Origin: an uncultured bacterium
GTDB taxonomy: Bacteria > Bacillota > Clostridia > Oscillospirales > Oscillospiraceae
Length of the DNA: 64,000 nt
Assembly (NCBI GenBank): GCA_947643715.1
Contig: CANRXB010000002.1
Location: forward strand, 1 to 64,000
Direction of reading: 5' to 3'
The position numbers and the translations under genes are program-made. Below, piece after piece: positions 1 through 8,826 of this stretch (its first letter is position 1; the number at the start of each line of letters is the position of its first letter). The notes beneath the pieces are model-generated. The model made no database searches. It saw only the letters and a program-made list of their open reading frames with translations, and was not told the origin of the DNA.

Positions 1-118
1 CGCGCCGGGGGGGGGGGCTGCCCGTGGTGCGCCGCCCCCCCCGCCGGGCCCCCCGCCCCCGCCTCCCCCCCCCCCCCCCCGGGGGCCGCCCCCCCCCCCC
101 CCCCCCACTTCGCTCTTT
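1..118. other. C/G homopolymer stretch, probable sequence artefact
   Basis: The first 118 bases are almost only C and G, with runs of up to about 20 C. No open frame here resembles a protein. The sequence becomes normal exactly where the rqcP stop codon begins. A low-quality contig end or homopolymer read error is the simplest reading; a real GC-rich spacer is possible but unlikely. Confidence 0.6.
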
Positions 119-358
119 TCAAAGCTGCTTGTACATGGCTTCCGCGCCCGCCTTGCCCACGATGTCGGCGGTGGACAGCACCTCCACCCGGATGAGCTTC
201 TCGCCGAACTTCAGCTCCAACACGTCTCCGGTCTCCACATCATAGGACGCCTTCACCACACGGCCGTTGGCGGTCACCCGTCCGGCGTCGCAGGCCTCGT
301 TGGCCACGGTGCGCCGCTTGATGAGCCGGGAAACCTTCAGCCATTTATCCAACCTCAT
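119..358 (-). CDS. rqcP: S4-domain RNA-binding protein RqcP (YabO family)
   Basis: This 79-residue protein is essentially one S4 RNA-binding domain. It begins MRLDKWLKVSRLIKRR and contains the typical ANEACDAGRVTANGRVVKAS core, followed by a short beta-rich tail. Family members bind stalled 50S subunits and help RqcH add C-terminal alanine tails during ribosome rescue. A GGGAGG site nine bases upstream fixes the start. It is the last gene of a minus-strand run mazG-hup-rqcP, matching Bacillus yabN-yabO, which supports RqcP over the related Hsp15. Neighbours that usually follow (yabP, yabQ, divIC) would lie off the window. Confidence 0.88.
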   Translation of the reverse strand: MRLDKWLKVSRLIKRRTVANEACDAGRVTANGRVVKASYDVETGDVLELKFGEKLIRVEVLSTADIVGKAGAEAMYKQL

Positions 359-439
359 CGTCAGATACCTCCCTTCCGCCGCGGGAAAGCGGCGGGGTCG
401 AAAGGAGGCAGGGCGTCACCCTGCCTCGACCAGCTATGT

Positions 440-715
440 TTACCGATCCACCATGTCCTTCAGGGCCTTGCCCGCCTTGAACACAGGCACCCGGGACGCT
501 GGGATCTCGATCTGTTCCTTGGTATGGGGATTGCGGCCCATGCGGGCGCCGCGGTTCTTCACCTCAAAGGAGCCAAAGCCCACGAGCTGCACCTTCTCGC
601 CGCTCACGAGGGACTCGGTGATGGCATCGACCACAGCGGCTATGGCAGCGTCGCTGTCCTTCTTGGAAAGGCCGGTCTTTTCCGCCACGGCGGCGATCAG
701 TTCGGTTTTGTTCAT
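440..715 (-). CDS. hup: HU-family nucleoid protein
   Basis: A 91-residue histone-like HU protein that bends DNA as a dimer and compacts the nucleoid. The N-terminal helices ([20 protein letters not shown]) are followed by the family signature around residues 46-65, [18 protein letters not shown], including the beta-arm that inserts into the minor groove. Length is typical (90-95). The start has an AGGAGG site. It sits between mazG and rqcP, an order also seen in other clostridia, with about 115 bases to mazG that may hold its own promoter. Confidence 0.97.
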   Translation of the reverse strand: MNKTELIAAVAEKTGLSKKDSDAAIAAVVDAITESLVSGEKVQLVGFGSFEVKNRGARMGRNPHTKEQIEIPASRVPVFKAGKALKDMVDR

Positions 716-830
716 TATCTGTCTTCCTCCTAATATCGTGTCTCCAGGGCCGCAGTTCCAGGGCCCCTTTCTGTCTCTGCGGCTGCGCCGCGGACTCTAT
801 ACTTAAAGCGCAGCGTGGCGCTGTTAAGTG

Positions 831-1628
831 TCATCGTAGCTGTTCCTTCGCCTCTCTCCAGAGGCCCGTCAGCTCCTGCTCGGACAGCTCGTCCATCTTC
901 AGCCCCCGGGTGGCCGTCAGCTCCTCCGTTTTCCGGAATCGGGCGGAGAACTTGTCGCAGGCGTCATGGAGGGCCTCCTCCGGGTCGGCCTCCAAAAACC
1001 GGCCCACGCTGACGGCGGCGAGCAGCACGTCCCCCAGCTCCTCCGCCGGGTCCCCGTCCCCTTCCAGGGCGGCGCGACGCAGCTCGTCCAGCTCCTCGGA
1101 CAGCTTGTCCAGCGCGCCGGACACGTCCTTCCAGTCGAACCCCACCTTGGCGGCTTTCTTCTTCATCTTCTCCGCCCGCCATAAAGCGGGAAGGGTCCGG
1201 GCCACCGCGTCCACTGCATCGGCCTGGGTGGCCTGGCCCTTCTCCTTCTTCTTCAGTTCCTCCCAGTTGGAGAGGACCTCGCCGGTCGAGCTGACCGTCA
1301 CGTCGCCGAACACATGGGGATGCCGGTAGATGAGCTTCTTGCACACCCCGTCCGCCACGTCGTCCAGGTCGAAACGGCCCGCGTCCTCCTCGATGGAGGC
1401 GTGGAAGAGGACCTGGAGGAGCACGTCCCCCAGCTCCTCCTTCAGCCCGTCCACGTCGTCCCGGTCGATGGCCTCCACGACCTCATAGGTCTCCTCCAGG
1501 AAGTTGCGGCGGATGGACCGATGGGTCTGCTCCTGGTCCCAGGGACAGCCGCCGGGATGGCGCAGGAGCCGGACGATATCTTCCAGGTCCTTACAGTCAT
1601 AAGATTTTTTCATCGACCAATTTACCAT
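831..1628 (-). CDS. mazG: Nucleoside triphosphate pyrophosphohydrolase MazG
   Basis: A 265-residue protein with two MazG (all-alpha NTP pyrophosphohydrolase) modules. The first holds GGCPWDQEQTHRS, LEETYEVVEAI and LKEELGDVLLQVLFH, the EExxE...ExxD metal-binding set. The second, near residues 170-215, repeats LSEELDEL and PAEELGDVLLA. The enzyme hydrolyses (d)NTPs to monophosphate plus pyrophosphate, cleansing the pool of odd nucleotides. It is homologous to the C-terminal half of Bacillus YabN but lacks the methylase half. The ATG at 1628 has AGGTGAT correctly spaced; the ATG at 1613 does not. Confidence 0.95.
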   Translation of the reverse strand: MVNWSMKKSYDCKDLEDIVRLLRHPGGCPWDQEQTHRSIRRNFLEETYEVVEAIDRDDVDGLKEELGDVLLQVLFHASIEEDAGRFDLDDVADGVCKKLIYRHPHVFGDVTVSSTGEVLSNWEELKKKEKGQATQADAVDAVARTLPALWRAEKMKKKAAKVGFDWKDVSGALDKLSEELDELRRAALEGDGDPAEELGDVLLAAVSVGRFLEADPEEALHDACDKFSARFRKTEELTATRGLKMDELSEQELTGLWREAKEQLR

Positions 1629-1698
1629 AGTATCACCTGAATTGCAAGTCTTTTTCGACGCTCATACAGTTTTTTACAAAAAAACTTTGTTAAAAGAT

Positions 1699-3375
1699 TC
1701 ACTCTAACCGCAAGATCTTGGCCAATCGCTCCCCTTTTGGGATCAAAGCCAGGTCCTCCTTGGAGATGGCCCTGGTGACGACGATCAAAACGAAATAGAC
1801 GATCACCGCCACGCCGATGGCTGCGGCCACCGACAGCGCCACCCCTGTGCGGCCGAGGATGAACCTGCCCGCCTCGTCCAGAAGGGGCTTCTCGTCCTCT
1901 CCCATGGCCAGGAAGAGGCCCAGCTTCACCATCAACTGATAGGCCAGCCCATGGATCGCCCAGGCGGACAGCCCCATGGCGGCGGCGGCCCCCACCGGCT
2001 TGACGAACACCCGGGCCAGGCTCAGCGAACGGGGCAGGGTGCGCCTGATGATGAACAGATCCAGCACGGCGATGAGCCAGAAGCACACCACGGTGCTCAC
2101 GGCCCCGCCCTTGATGCCGATGTCCGGGTCGCCGATGAGCACATAGCCCACCACCAGCTTCAGCGCGCAGCCCACCACGGTGGTGGCCATGGGCAGGGCC
2201 ACCAGTTGATGGGCCTGGAGGATGGAATTGCACACCAGCATGAAGCACACCGCGACGGAGGCCACCCCCAGCACGGACAGCATCCATCCCGCCTGGGCCA
2301 CATCGGTGGAGGGATAGAGCAGCCGGATGATGGGCTCGCCCAGCACGAACAGGCCCACCCCGGCGGGTATGGCCAGCAGGGCGGTGGTACGCAGGGCCGT
2401 CTCGCTGATCTGGGCCCCTAAGCGGCGGTGTTTCACCTTCATCGCGGCGGACACATGGGGGATGACGCTGGCCGTCAGCGGAACCATGAAGGAGGCCGGC
2501 AGGTTGTACAGGGTGAGGGCCTTGTCGTACACGCCCTTCATCTGCCGGGCCGCTTCCTCGGTACACTCCAGCGCTGTCTGGAGCCGGCCCAGCATGATGC
2601 TGGTGTCCAGGATGTTGGTCATGGCAATGACGGAGGAGCTCAGCGTGATGGGGATGGCCAGCCGGGCCAGGGTGGTGAGGATGGTGCGGGAATCCTCCGG
2701 CTCATCGTGGGTCTGGGGCAGGCCGCGCACATGCCGCCGGTAGCAGAAGTACACATATATCGCGCCCAGGGCGCAGCCCACGGACACCCCAAGGATGGCC
2801 CCGGCCGCGGCCATGGCCTCGTCCTTCAGGGTCTCTTTGAACGCGGAGGCCAGCGCCAGGCCCACCACCAGCTTGCACAGCGCCTCGATGATCTGGGACA
2901 CGGCGGTGGGGGTCATGAGGGAATGGCCCTGGAAGTACCCCCGGAAAGCGGACAGGGGACAGATGAAGAACACCGCAGGGGCCAGGGCCAGGATGCTGTA
3001 GGCGCTGTGGCTGTCGTTCATCAGGTTTGCCAACTGGTTGGGGAAGAAGGCCATGACGCAGAAGCTCACCGTGCCCAGCACACAGAAGGTGGCCAGGGAC
3101 AGGGAGAACACCCGCTTCACCTGGTTCCCCCGGCCCAGGGCGTTGGCCTCGGACACCATCTTGGACAGGGCCACGGGCAGGCCCCCGGTGGAGATGATGA
3201 TGAGCAGGGAGTAGATGTTGTAAGCAGCATTGAAATCGGCGAAGCCCGCGTCGGAGAGGATGCCCCCCAACGGGATCTTGTACAGCGCGCCGATCAGCTT
3301 GACGATGACGACGCCCGCCGTCAGGATGCCGGCGCCGCCGAAGAAAGAATTCTTTTTTGGTGTGGATGCAGACAT
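1699..3375 (-). CDS. SpoVB/YabM-like lipid flippase-family transporter
   Basis: A 558-residue integral membrane protein with about 14 hydrophobic helices. It belongs to the MVF/polysaccharide-transport branch of the MATE-like superfamily. The N-terminus (NSFFGGAGILTAGVVIVKLIGALYKIPLG) is typical of SpoVB, YabM and YtgP, which flip lipid-linked cell-wall or spore-cortex precursors. Its place directly upstream of mazG-hup-rqcP mirrors Bacillus yabM-yabN-yabO. The exact substrate cannot be read from sequence; peptidoglycan lipid II or a sporulation polymer precursor are the likely options. Confidence 0.88.
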   Translation of the reverse strand: MSASTPKKNSFFGGAGILTAGVVIVKLIGALYKIPLGGILSDAGFADFNAAYNIYSLLIIISTGGLPVALSKMVSEANALGRGNQVKRVFSLSLATFCVLGTVSFCVMAFFPNQLANLMNDSHSAYSILALAPAVFFICPLSAFRGYFQGHSLMTPTAVSQIIEALCKLVVGLALASAFKETLKDEAMAAAGAILGVSVGCALGAIYVYFCYRRHVRGLPQTHDEPEDSRTILTTLARLAIPITLSSSVIAMTNILDTSIMLGRLQTALECTEEAARQMKGVYDKALTLYNLPASFMVPLTASVIPHVSAAMKVKHRRLGAQISETALRTTALLAIPAGVGLFVLGEPIIRLLYPSTDVAQAGWMLSVLGVASVAVCFMLVCNSILQAHQLVALPMATTVVGCALKLVVGYVLIGDPDIGIKGGAVSTVVCFWLIAVLDLFIIRRTLPRSLSLARVFVKPVGAAAAMGLSAWAIHGLAYQLMVKLGLFLAMGEDEKPLLDEAGRFILGRTGVALSVAAAIGVAVIVYFVLIVVTRAISKEDLALIPKGERLAKILRLE

Positions 3376-3393
3376 GACCTCAGACCTTTCCTG

Positions 3394-4698
3394 TCACTTG
3401 AACAGCAGGGGCAGGGCGTACCGCTTGACCTCCGCCTTGATCTTCTCCAGGTCCAGCGTCAAAAAGGCCCCGTTTTGGTATATGACGCGGCCCCGCGCCA
3501 TATTCATCACCACATTGGAGCCGTGGGCGGAGAACGCCAGATCCTCCGCCTCGTCGTGGCAGGGGATGAGGTTGGGCGCGTCGAAGTCCACCAGGATGAG
3601 GTCCGCCGTCCGGCCCGCCTCGATGCGCCCGGTGTCCCGCCCCAAGGCCCTCGCCCCATCCACAGTGGCCATCCCCAGGGCCTGCCGGGCGGTGACCGCC
3701 ATGGGGTCGCAGGACACGCCGTTGTGGAGCACGGCGGCCAGCTTCACGTCGGCGAACATGTCCACGCTGTTGTGGGAGCTCACTCCGTCGGTGCCCAGGG
3801 CCACGTTCACCCCCGCTCGGGACATGGCGGGGACGGGGGCCACACCGGAGCCCAGCTTCAGATTGGAATAGGGGTTGTGGACGCAGGACACGCCCTTTCG
3901 CGCCATGATCTCCCAGTCCTCCGGGGTGGTGTAGACGCAGTGGGCGGCGATGGCCCGCACGTCCCACACGCCGTACCGGTCCAGGATCTGGATGGGGGTG
4001 AGACCATCGTGGCGGGCCTTGCACTCGTCATGCTCCTTGCGCGTCTCGGAAACATGGACGTGCATCCCCAGGCCGTGGGCCTGGGCATAGTCCGCCATCC
4101 ACCGCCACAAAGGGGCGCTGGAGGTGTATTCCCCGTGGATGGAGGCGTCGGCCAGGATCTGTCCGTCCCCGGCCCTGTGCCACTCCTCGAACAGCGCGCG
4201 CATGTCGCCGCAGTCGCCGCACGTTTCAGGGGAGAACTGCGCAGGATCGCCGAAATAGACGCCCCCCACGCACAGGTTGGCGGATATCCCCGCGTCCAGC
4301 ACCTGCCTGGCGATGACCCTGGTGCGCATATACATGTCCGCGATACATGTGACGCCGGAGGCGATCATCTCCGCCAGCCCCAGCCCGGTCGCCGCGGCGA
4401 TGGCCCGGTCGTCCCACTTGTCCTCGGCGGGGAAGATGAAGTCGTTGAGCCAGCTCTGGAGATCGTGGCCCCCGCCATATCCCCGCATGAGGGTCATGGG
4501 GATATGGGTGTGGGCGTTGACGAAGCCGGGCATCATCACCTTGCCCGTGCAGTCGATGATCTGGTCGAAGTCACCCTGGGGGCGGTTGGGCCCCACGTAG
4601 GAGATCTTGCTCCCCTCCACCGCCACATAGCCGTAGCGCAGCGTGGTGGACGCCTCGTCCATGAGCAGGGCGGTCACATTGGTGAACAGTGTGGTCAT
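3394..4698 (-). CDS. Amidohydrolase, MTA/SAH-adenosine deaminase family
   Basis: A 434-residue metal-dependent hydrolase with the TIM-barrel deaminase motifs in order: NAHTHIPMTLMRGYGGG (metal HxH), HVHVSET, AAHCVYTTPED and LGTDGVSSHNSVDMF. These match the TrzA/MtaD group that deaminates S-adenosylhomocysteine, 5'-methylthioadenosine or adenosine. The ATG at 4698 lies eight bases after AGGAGG; an in-frame GTG further upstream overlaps that site. It follows a purine nucleoside phosphorylase by 16 bases, so the pair would deaminate and then phosphorolyse purine nucleosides, which supports a salvage role. Confidence 0.9.
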   Translation of the reverse strand: MTTLFTNVTALLMDEASTTLRYGYVAVEGSKISYVGPNRPQGDFDQIIDCTGKVMMPGFVNAHTHIPMTLMRGYGGGHDLQSWLNDFIFPAEDKWDDRAIAAATGLGLAEMIASGVTCIADMYMRTRVIARQVLDAGISANLCVGGVYFGDPAQFSPETCGDCGDMRALFEEWHRAGDGQILADASIHGEYTSSAPLWRWMADYAQAHGLGMHVHVSETRKEHDECKARHDGLTPIQILDRYGVWDVRAIAAHCVYTTPEDWEIMARKGVSCVHNPYSNLKLGSGVAPVPAMSRAGVNVALGTDGVSSHNSVDMFADVKLAAVLHNGVSCDPMAVTARQALGMATVDGARALGRDTGRIEAGRTADLILVDFDAPNLIPCHDEAEDLAFSAHGSNVVMNMARGRVIYQNGAFLTLDLEKIKAEVKRYALPLLFK

Positions 4699-4714
4699 GA
4701 AAAGCACCTCCTCA

Positions 4715-5539
4715 TCAAAGCTTCCTCAGGCAGCCCAGCACCAGCCGGGAGAACTTGTCCTTGGCCGCCTCGGCCGCGTCCAGCACCTCCTGCTCGCTCA
4801 GGGGCTGGTCCAGGATGCCCGCCGCCATGTTGCTCAGCAGGGTGAAGCCCAGCACCTCCATGCCGCAGTGGTTGGCCGTGATGACCTCCGGGGCGGTGGA
4901 CATGCCCACCGCGTCGCCGCCCAGGATGCGCACCGCCCGGACCTCGGCGGGGGTCTCGTACTGGGGGCCGTAGCAATAGAAGTATACCCCTTCCCGCAGG
5001 CTGATGAACATGTCCGCCGCTGTCTCCCGGGCGATCTTTTGCAGCCGCAGGGCATACAGGTGGGAGGCATCGGGGAAACGCACGCCGAACTCCGGCAGGT
5101 TCTCGCCCCGGAGGGGGGACTCGGAGAAGAGCTTGATCTGGTCGGTGATCAGCATCAGGTCCCCCGCCTGCCAGTCCGTGCGCACGCACCCGGCGGCATT
5201 GGTGACGATGAGCGTCTCGCAGCCCAGCAGCCGCAGGACCCGCACGGCATAGGACACATCGTCATAGCCGTAGCCCTCGTAGTGGTGCATCCGCCCCTGC
5301 ATGACGGCCACGTCCTTGCCCGCCAGCCGGCCGAACACCAGCCGGCCCTTGTGCCCAGGGGCGGTGGACGCCTTGAGATCGGGGATCTCTCCATAGGGGA
5401 TGGCGATGGGGTCCTCCACCACATCGCCCAGGAAGCCCAGGCCGGAGCCCAGCACCATGGCTACCCTGGGGACGATCCCGCCTAATCTTTCCCGGATGTG
5501 ATCAGCGCTCCGCTGATACCGCTCGAACGTATATGCCAT
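4715..5539 (-). CDS. punA: Purine-nucleoside phosphorylase (trimeric type)
   Basis: A 274-residue class I purine nucleoside phosphorylase. It splits purine nucleosides with phosphate into free base and ribose-1-phosphate. Signatures include VLGSGLG, STAPGHKGRLVFG, QGRMHHYEGY, VTNAAGCVRTDW and VGMSTAPEVITANHCGM, covering the phosphate, ribose and base sites. The ATG at 5539 has AGGAGG eight bases before it. It heads a two-gene operon with the deaminase, with a candidate promoter (TTGATT, 17 bases, TAAACT) at 5581-5609, divergent from nadE. Confidence 0.95.
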   Translation of the reverse strand: MAYTFERYQRSADHIRERLGGIVPRVAMVLGSGLGFLGDVVEDPIAIPYGEIPDLKASTAPGHKGRLVFGRLAGKDVAVMQGRMHHYEGYGYDDVSYAVRVLRLLGCETLIVTNAAGCVRTDWQAGDLMLITDQIKLFSESPLRGENLPEFGVRFPDASHLYALRLQKIARETAADMFISLREGVYFYCYGPQYETPAEVRAVRILGGDAVGMSTAPEVITANHCGMEVLGFTLLSNMAAGILDQPLSEQEVLDAAEAAKDKFSRLVLGCLRKL

Positions 5540-5580
5540 GGTCACAGCCTCCTGATGGAAGATTTTTGTCTAACTGATTC

Positions 5581-5609
5581 AGTTTACACCATCATCCATC
5601 AGAAATCAA
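5581..5609 (-). promoter_or_regulatory. Candidate promoter for the punA-deaminase operon
   Basis: On the minus strand TTGATT (5604-5609) and TAAACT (5581-5586) are separated by 17 bases, about 40 bases before punA. Both boxes deviate from consensus, so this is moderate evidence only. Confidence 0.45.
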
Positions 5610-5663
5610 TGAACAGGTTATAAATTCCGCAAAAAAGGGTGCAGGATCTGTCGTCCTTCCCCG

Positions 5664-5692
5664 TTGCATTTTTGTCCAGATCGGGGTATGAT
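5664..5692 (+). promoter_or_regulatory. Sigma-A-type promoter for nadE
   Basis: TTGCAT (5664-5669) and TATGAT (5687-5692) are 17 bases apart and end 33 bases before the nadE start codon. Confidence 0.65.
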
Positions 5693-5725
5693 ACCTATAA
5701 ATGGAGATCGTGGGAGGTCTAGCCT

Positions 5726-7645
5726 ATGAGAGATGGTTTCGTGAAGGTAGCAGCAGGCACGCCGAAGATCCGGGTGGCGGACTGCATCTATAACGCCGAT
5801 CGGATCGTGGAGCTGATACGAGCGGCTGCGGCGCTGGGCGTGAAGGTGTTGGCCCTGCCGGAGCTCTGCCTCACCGGCTACACCTGCGGGGACCTGTTCT
5901 TCCAGGACACGCTGCTGGACGCCGCTGAGCGGGAGCTGGCCACCATCCTGGCGGAGACGGCGGACCTGGACGTGCTCACCGCCGTGGGCCTGCCGGTGCG
6001 GCACGAAAACAAAATGTATAATTGCGCGGCATTGATACAAAGGGGCATGATCCTGGGGCTGGTCCCCAAGACGCACATCCCCAACCACGGAGAGTTCTAT
6101 GAGGCCCGGTGGTTCTCCTCCGCGTCGGACCTGCCCGGCCGCCGGTACATCTCCTTCGCCGGGCAGGAGGCGGTGGAGCTGGCCGGCGGCACGCTGTTCC
6201 ACTGCCTGAACGTGCCCGAGCTGGTGGTGGGCGTGGAGATCTGCGAGGATCTGTGGGTGGCAGAGCCGCCCTCCGGCCGGCTCGCGGCCCAGGGGGCCAC
6301 CCTCATCCTGAACCTGTCCGCCTCCAACGAGGTGGCGGGCAAGGCCCACTACCGCCGCTCGCTGGTCACGGGGCAGTCCGGCCGCCTGATCTGCGCCTAT
6401 GTCTACGCCGACGCCGGGGAGGGCGAGTCCACTACCGACCTGGTGTTCTCCGGGCACGACATGATCGCCGAGAACGGGACCATGCTGGCGGAACGCCGGT
6501 CCGCCGACGGGCTGACGGTGAGCGAGATCGACGTCAAAAAGCTGGCCTATGAGCGACGCAGGACGTCCAACCTCCCCTGCGCCCAGGACGCGGAGCGGTC
6601 CGTCATGGGCTGCTTCGAGCTGGATCTGGTGGACACCTATCTCACCCGCCCCGTCTCCCCTGCCCCGTTCATCCCGTCGGACGCGGAGGACCGGGCGGAG
6701 CGCTGCGACGAGATCCTTCGCATCGCGGCGCTGGGCCTCAAGCAGCGGCTGGAGCACACGAACGCCGCGTGCGCCGTGGTGGGGCTGTCCGGCGGGCTGG
6801 ACTCCACCCTGGCCAGCCTCATCACCGCCCTGGCCTTCGATATGCTGGGCAAGGACCATAAAGGGATCTTAGCTGTCACCATGCCCTGCTTCGGCACCAC
6901 CAAGCGCACCCGCTCCAACGCCGAGCTGCTGGCCCAGGAGCTGGGGGCCTCGTTCCTGGAGGTGGACATCAGCGCCTCGGTCCGGCAGCATTTCGCCGAC
7001 ATCGGCCAGTCCATGGACGACCACCGCGTGACGTTCGAGAACGCCCAGGCCCGGGAGCGCACCCAGGTGCTCATGGACCTGGCCAACCAGAGGGGAGGGC
7101 TGGTCATCGGCACCGGGGACCTGTCCGAGCTGGCCCTGGGCTGGGCCACCTATAACGGGGACCATATGTCCATGTACGCGGTGAACGCCTCCATCCCAAA
7201 GACCCTGGTCCGCTATCTCACGGCCTACGAGGCGCAGCGCCGGGGCGGACGCATCGGCGCCGTGCTCCAGGACATCTTGGACACCCCCGTGTCCCCTGAG
7301 CTGCTCCCCCCCAAGGACGGGGAGATCGCCCAGAGGACCGAGGAGCTGGTGGGCCCCTATGAGCTCCACGATTTCTACCTGTACTACGCCATACGCTGGG
7401 GCTTCCCCCCCCGCAAGGTGCTGCGCCTGGCGCAGCAGGCCATGGCCGGACGCTACGATGGGGCGGTCCTGGAGAAATGGCTGAAAAACTTTTACCGCCG
7501 CTTCTTCTCCCAGCAGTTCAAGCGCTCCTGCCTGCCCGACGGGCCAAAGGTCGGGTCGGTGGCGCTGAGCCCTAGGGGAGACTGGCGGATGCCCAGCGAC
7601 GCCGCTGTGCGGCTGTGGCTGGACGGATCGGAGGGTCTGGGATGA
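5726..7645 (+). CDS. nadE: Glutamine-dependent NAD+ synthetase
   Basis: A 639-residue two-domain enzyme that converts deamido-NAD to NAD using glutamine and ATP. Residues 1-300 are a nitrilase-type glutaminase with the catalytic triad visible in ALPELCLTGYTCGD (Glu), VPKTHIPNHGEF (Lys) and GVEICEDLWV (Cys). The C-terminal synthetase carries the ATP-pyrophosphatase loop GLSGGLDSTLASL and the later GTGDLSELALGW motif. Length is normal for the long bacterial form. The start follows GGGAGG by eight bases. Its stop overlaps the next ATG (ATGA), coupling it to the ChrA-type transporter genes. Confidence 0.97.
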   Translation: MRDGFVKVAAGTPKIRVADCIYNADRIVELIRAAAALGVKVLALPELCLTGYTCGDLFFQDTLLDAAERELATILAETADLDVLTAVGLPVRHENKMYNCAALIQRGMILGLVPKTHIPNHGEFYEARWFSSASDLPGRRYISFAGQEAVELAGGTLFHCLNVPELVVGVEICEDLWVAEPPSGRLAAQGATLILNLSASNEVAGKAHYRRSLVTGQSGRLICAYVYADAGEGESTTDLVFSGHDMIAENGTMLAERRSADGLTVSEIDVKKLAYERRRTSNLPCAQDAERSVMGCFELDLVDTYLTRPVSPAPFIPSDAEDRAERCDEILRIAALGLKQRLEHTNAACAVVGLSGGLDSTLASLITALAFDMLGKDHKGILAVTMPCFGTTKRTRSNAELLAQELGASFLEVDISASVRQHFADIGQSMDDHRVTFENAQARERTQVLMDLANQRGGLVIGTGDLSELALGWATYNGDHMSMYAVNASIPKTLVRYLTAYEAQRRGGRIGAVLQDILDTPVSPELLPPKDGEIAQRTEELVGPYELHDFYLYYAIRWGFPPRKVLRLAQQAMAGRYDGAVLEKWLKNFYRRFFSQQFKRSCLPDGPKVGSVALSPRGDWRMPSDAAVRLWLDGSEGLG

Positions 7646-8241
7646 CGATCAAGCTCTTAGCCGACCTGTTCCTCACGTTCGCCCGCATCGGCGTATGCAC
7701 CTTCGGCGGGGGCTACGCCATGCTGCCCATCCTCCAGCGGGAGCTGGTGGAGAACAAGAAATGGGCCACCGAGGGAGAGCTGGCCGATTACTACGCCGTG
7801 GGCCAGTGCACCCCGGGCATCATCGCCGTGAACACCGCCACCTTCGTGGGCCGCAGTCAGGCGGGGATCGCCGGGGGCGTGTGCGCCACGCTGGGGCTGG
7901 TGGCGCCCTCCATCGCCATCATCATGATCATCGCCGCTTTCCTGCAAAACTTCATGCACCTGGAGTGGGTGGTCCACGCGTTCAACGGTGTGCGGGCCGG
8001 GGTGGTGGCCCTGATCCTGTCCAGCGTGATCAAGCTGTTCAAGAATTCTGTCACCGACTGGCCCACCCGCATCATCTATGCCGCGGTGCTGGCCCTGGCC
8101 GCTGCGGGGACTTTCCTCCCCCTGCCGGACGGCACGCTGGGGGCGGTGCTGGGCTTCGCGCTGTCCCCGGTGTTCCTGGTGATCGCCGCAGGCGCGGCGG
8201 GGCTGGCCGTCCGGGCCGCGAAGGGAGGGCTGGAGAAATGA
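7642..8241 (+). CDS. Chromate-transporter family protein, first half
   Basis: A 199-residue membrane protein equal to one half of ChrA (CHR superfamily short chain). The N-terminal signature FARIGVCTFGGGYAMLPILQRELV and the motif QCTPGIIAVNTATFVG are diagnostic, followed by about five more hydrophobic helices. Short-chain CHR proteins occur as pairs and act together as anion transporters, in some species exporting chromate. The ATG overlaps the nadE stop and the TGA overlaps the start of the second half. Whether chromate is the natural substrate here is unknown. Confidence 0.9.
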   Translation: MTIKLLADLFLTFARIGVCTFGGGYAMLPILQRELVENKKWATEGELADYYAVGQCTPGIIAVNTATFVGRSQAGIAGGVCATLGLVAPSIAIIMIIAAFLQNFMHLEWVVHAFNGVRAGVVALILSSVIKLFKNSVTDWPTRIIYAAVLALAAAGTFLPLPDGTLGAVLGFALSPVFLVIAAGAAGLAVRAAKGGLEK

Positions 8242-8804
8242 CCCTCATCCGACTGTTCCTCGAGTTCTGCCGGGTCGGGCTGTTCTCCGTGGGCGGGGGA
8301 CTGGCCACCATCCCCTTCCTCACCGACCTGGGCGAGCGCACCGGCTGGTTCACCTCCGGGCAGCTCGCGGACATGATCGCCATCTCCGAATCCACCCCCG
8401 GCCCTATGGGCGTGAACATGGCCACCTATGTGGGCTTCGTCACCGCCGGGGTGCCCGGCGGCGTGATCGCCACCCTGGGACTGATCTTCCCCTCGGTGAT
8501 CATCATCCTCGTCATCGCCGAGTTCCTCCAGAAGTTCCGCCAGTCCAAGGCGGTGGACGCCGTGTTCTATGGGCTTCGGGCAGCGTCGGTGGCGCTGATC
8601 ACCGCCGCTCTGCTCCAGGTGGCAAAGATCGCGCTGCTCTTCCACCAGTCCCCCGGCGCGGCATCGGCGGAGCTGTTCTATTGGCCCGCGATCGTCCTGG
8701 CCGCCGTCATCTTCGTGCTGGTGAAGTACACCCCGCTTAAAACGCTCCATCCTATCTGCTTTATCGCCCGGGCTGCGCGGGCGGGGGTCGTCCTGAAAAT
8801 GTGA
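8238..8804 (+). CDS. Chromate-transporter family protein, second half
   Basis: The 188-residue partner of the preceding protein. It shows the same family motifs with the usual variation: EFCRVGLFSVGGGLATIPFLTDL and ESTPGPMGVNMATYVGFVTAG. The two halves are expected to insert with opposite topology and form one transporter. The start codon overlaps the previous stop (ATGA), so translation is coupled. The last ~20 residues are basic and probably cytoplasmic. It is the end of the nadE transcript and converges on the acyltransferase gene. Confidence 0.9.
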   Translation: MTLIRLFLEFCRVGLFSVGGGLATIPFLTDLGERTGWFTSGQLADMIAISESTPGPMGVNMATYVGFVTAGVPGGVIATLGLIFPSVIIILVIAEFLQKFRQSKAVDAVFYGLRAASVALITAALLQVAKIALLFHQSPGAASAELFYWPAIVLAAVIFVLVKYTPLKTLHPICFIARAARAGVVLKM

Positions 8805-8826
8805 CCGCCGCGTCGCGCGCCGGGGC

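Noticed and set aside
2428..4845. 805-codon plus-strand frame over the transporter and deaminase genes
   Set aside because: Covers two well-supported minus-strand genes and looks like antisense composition (His/Gly/Gln-rich).
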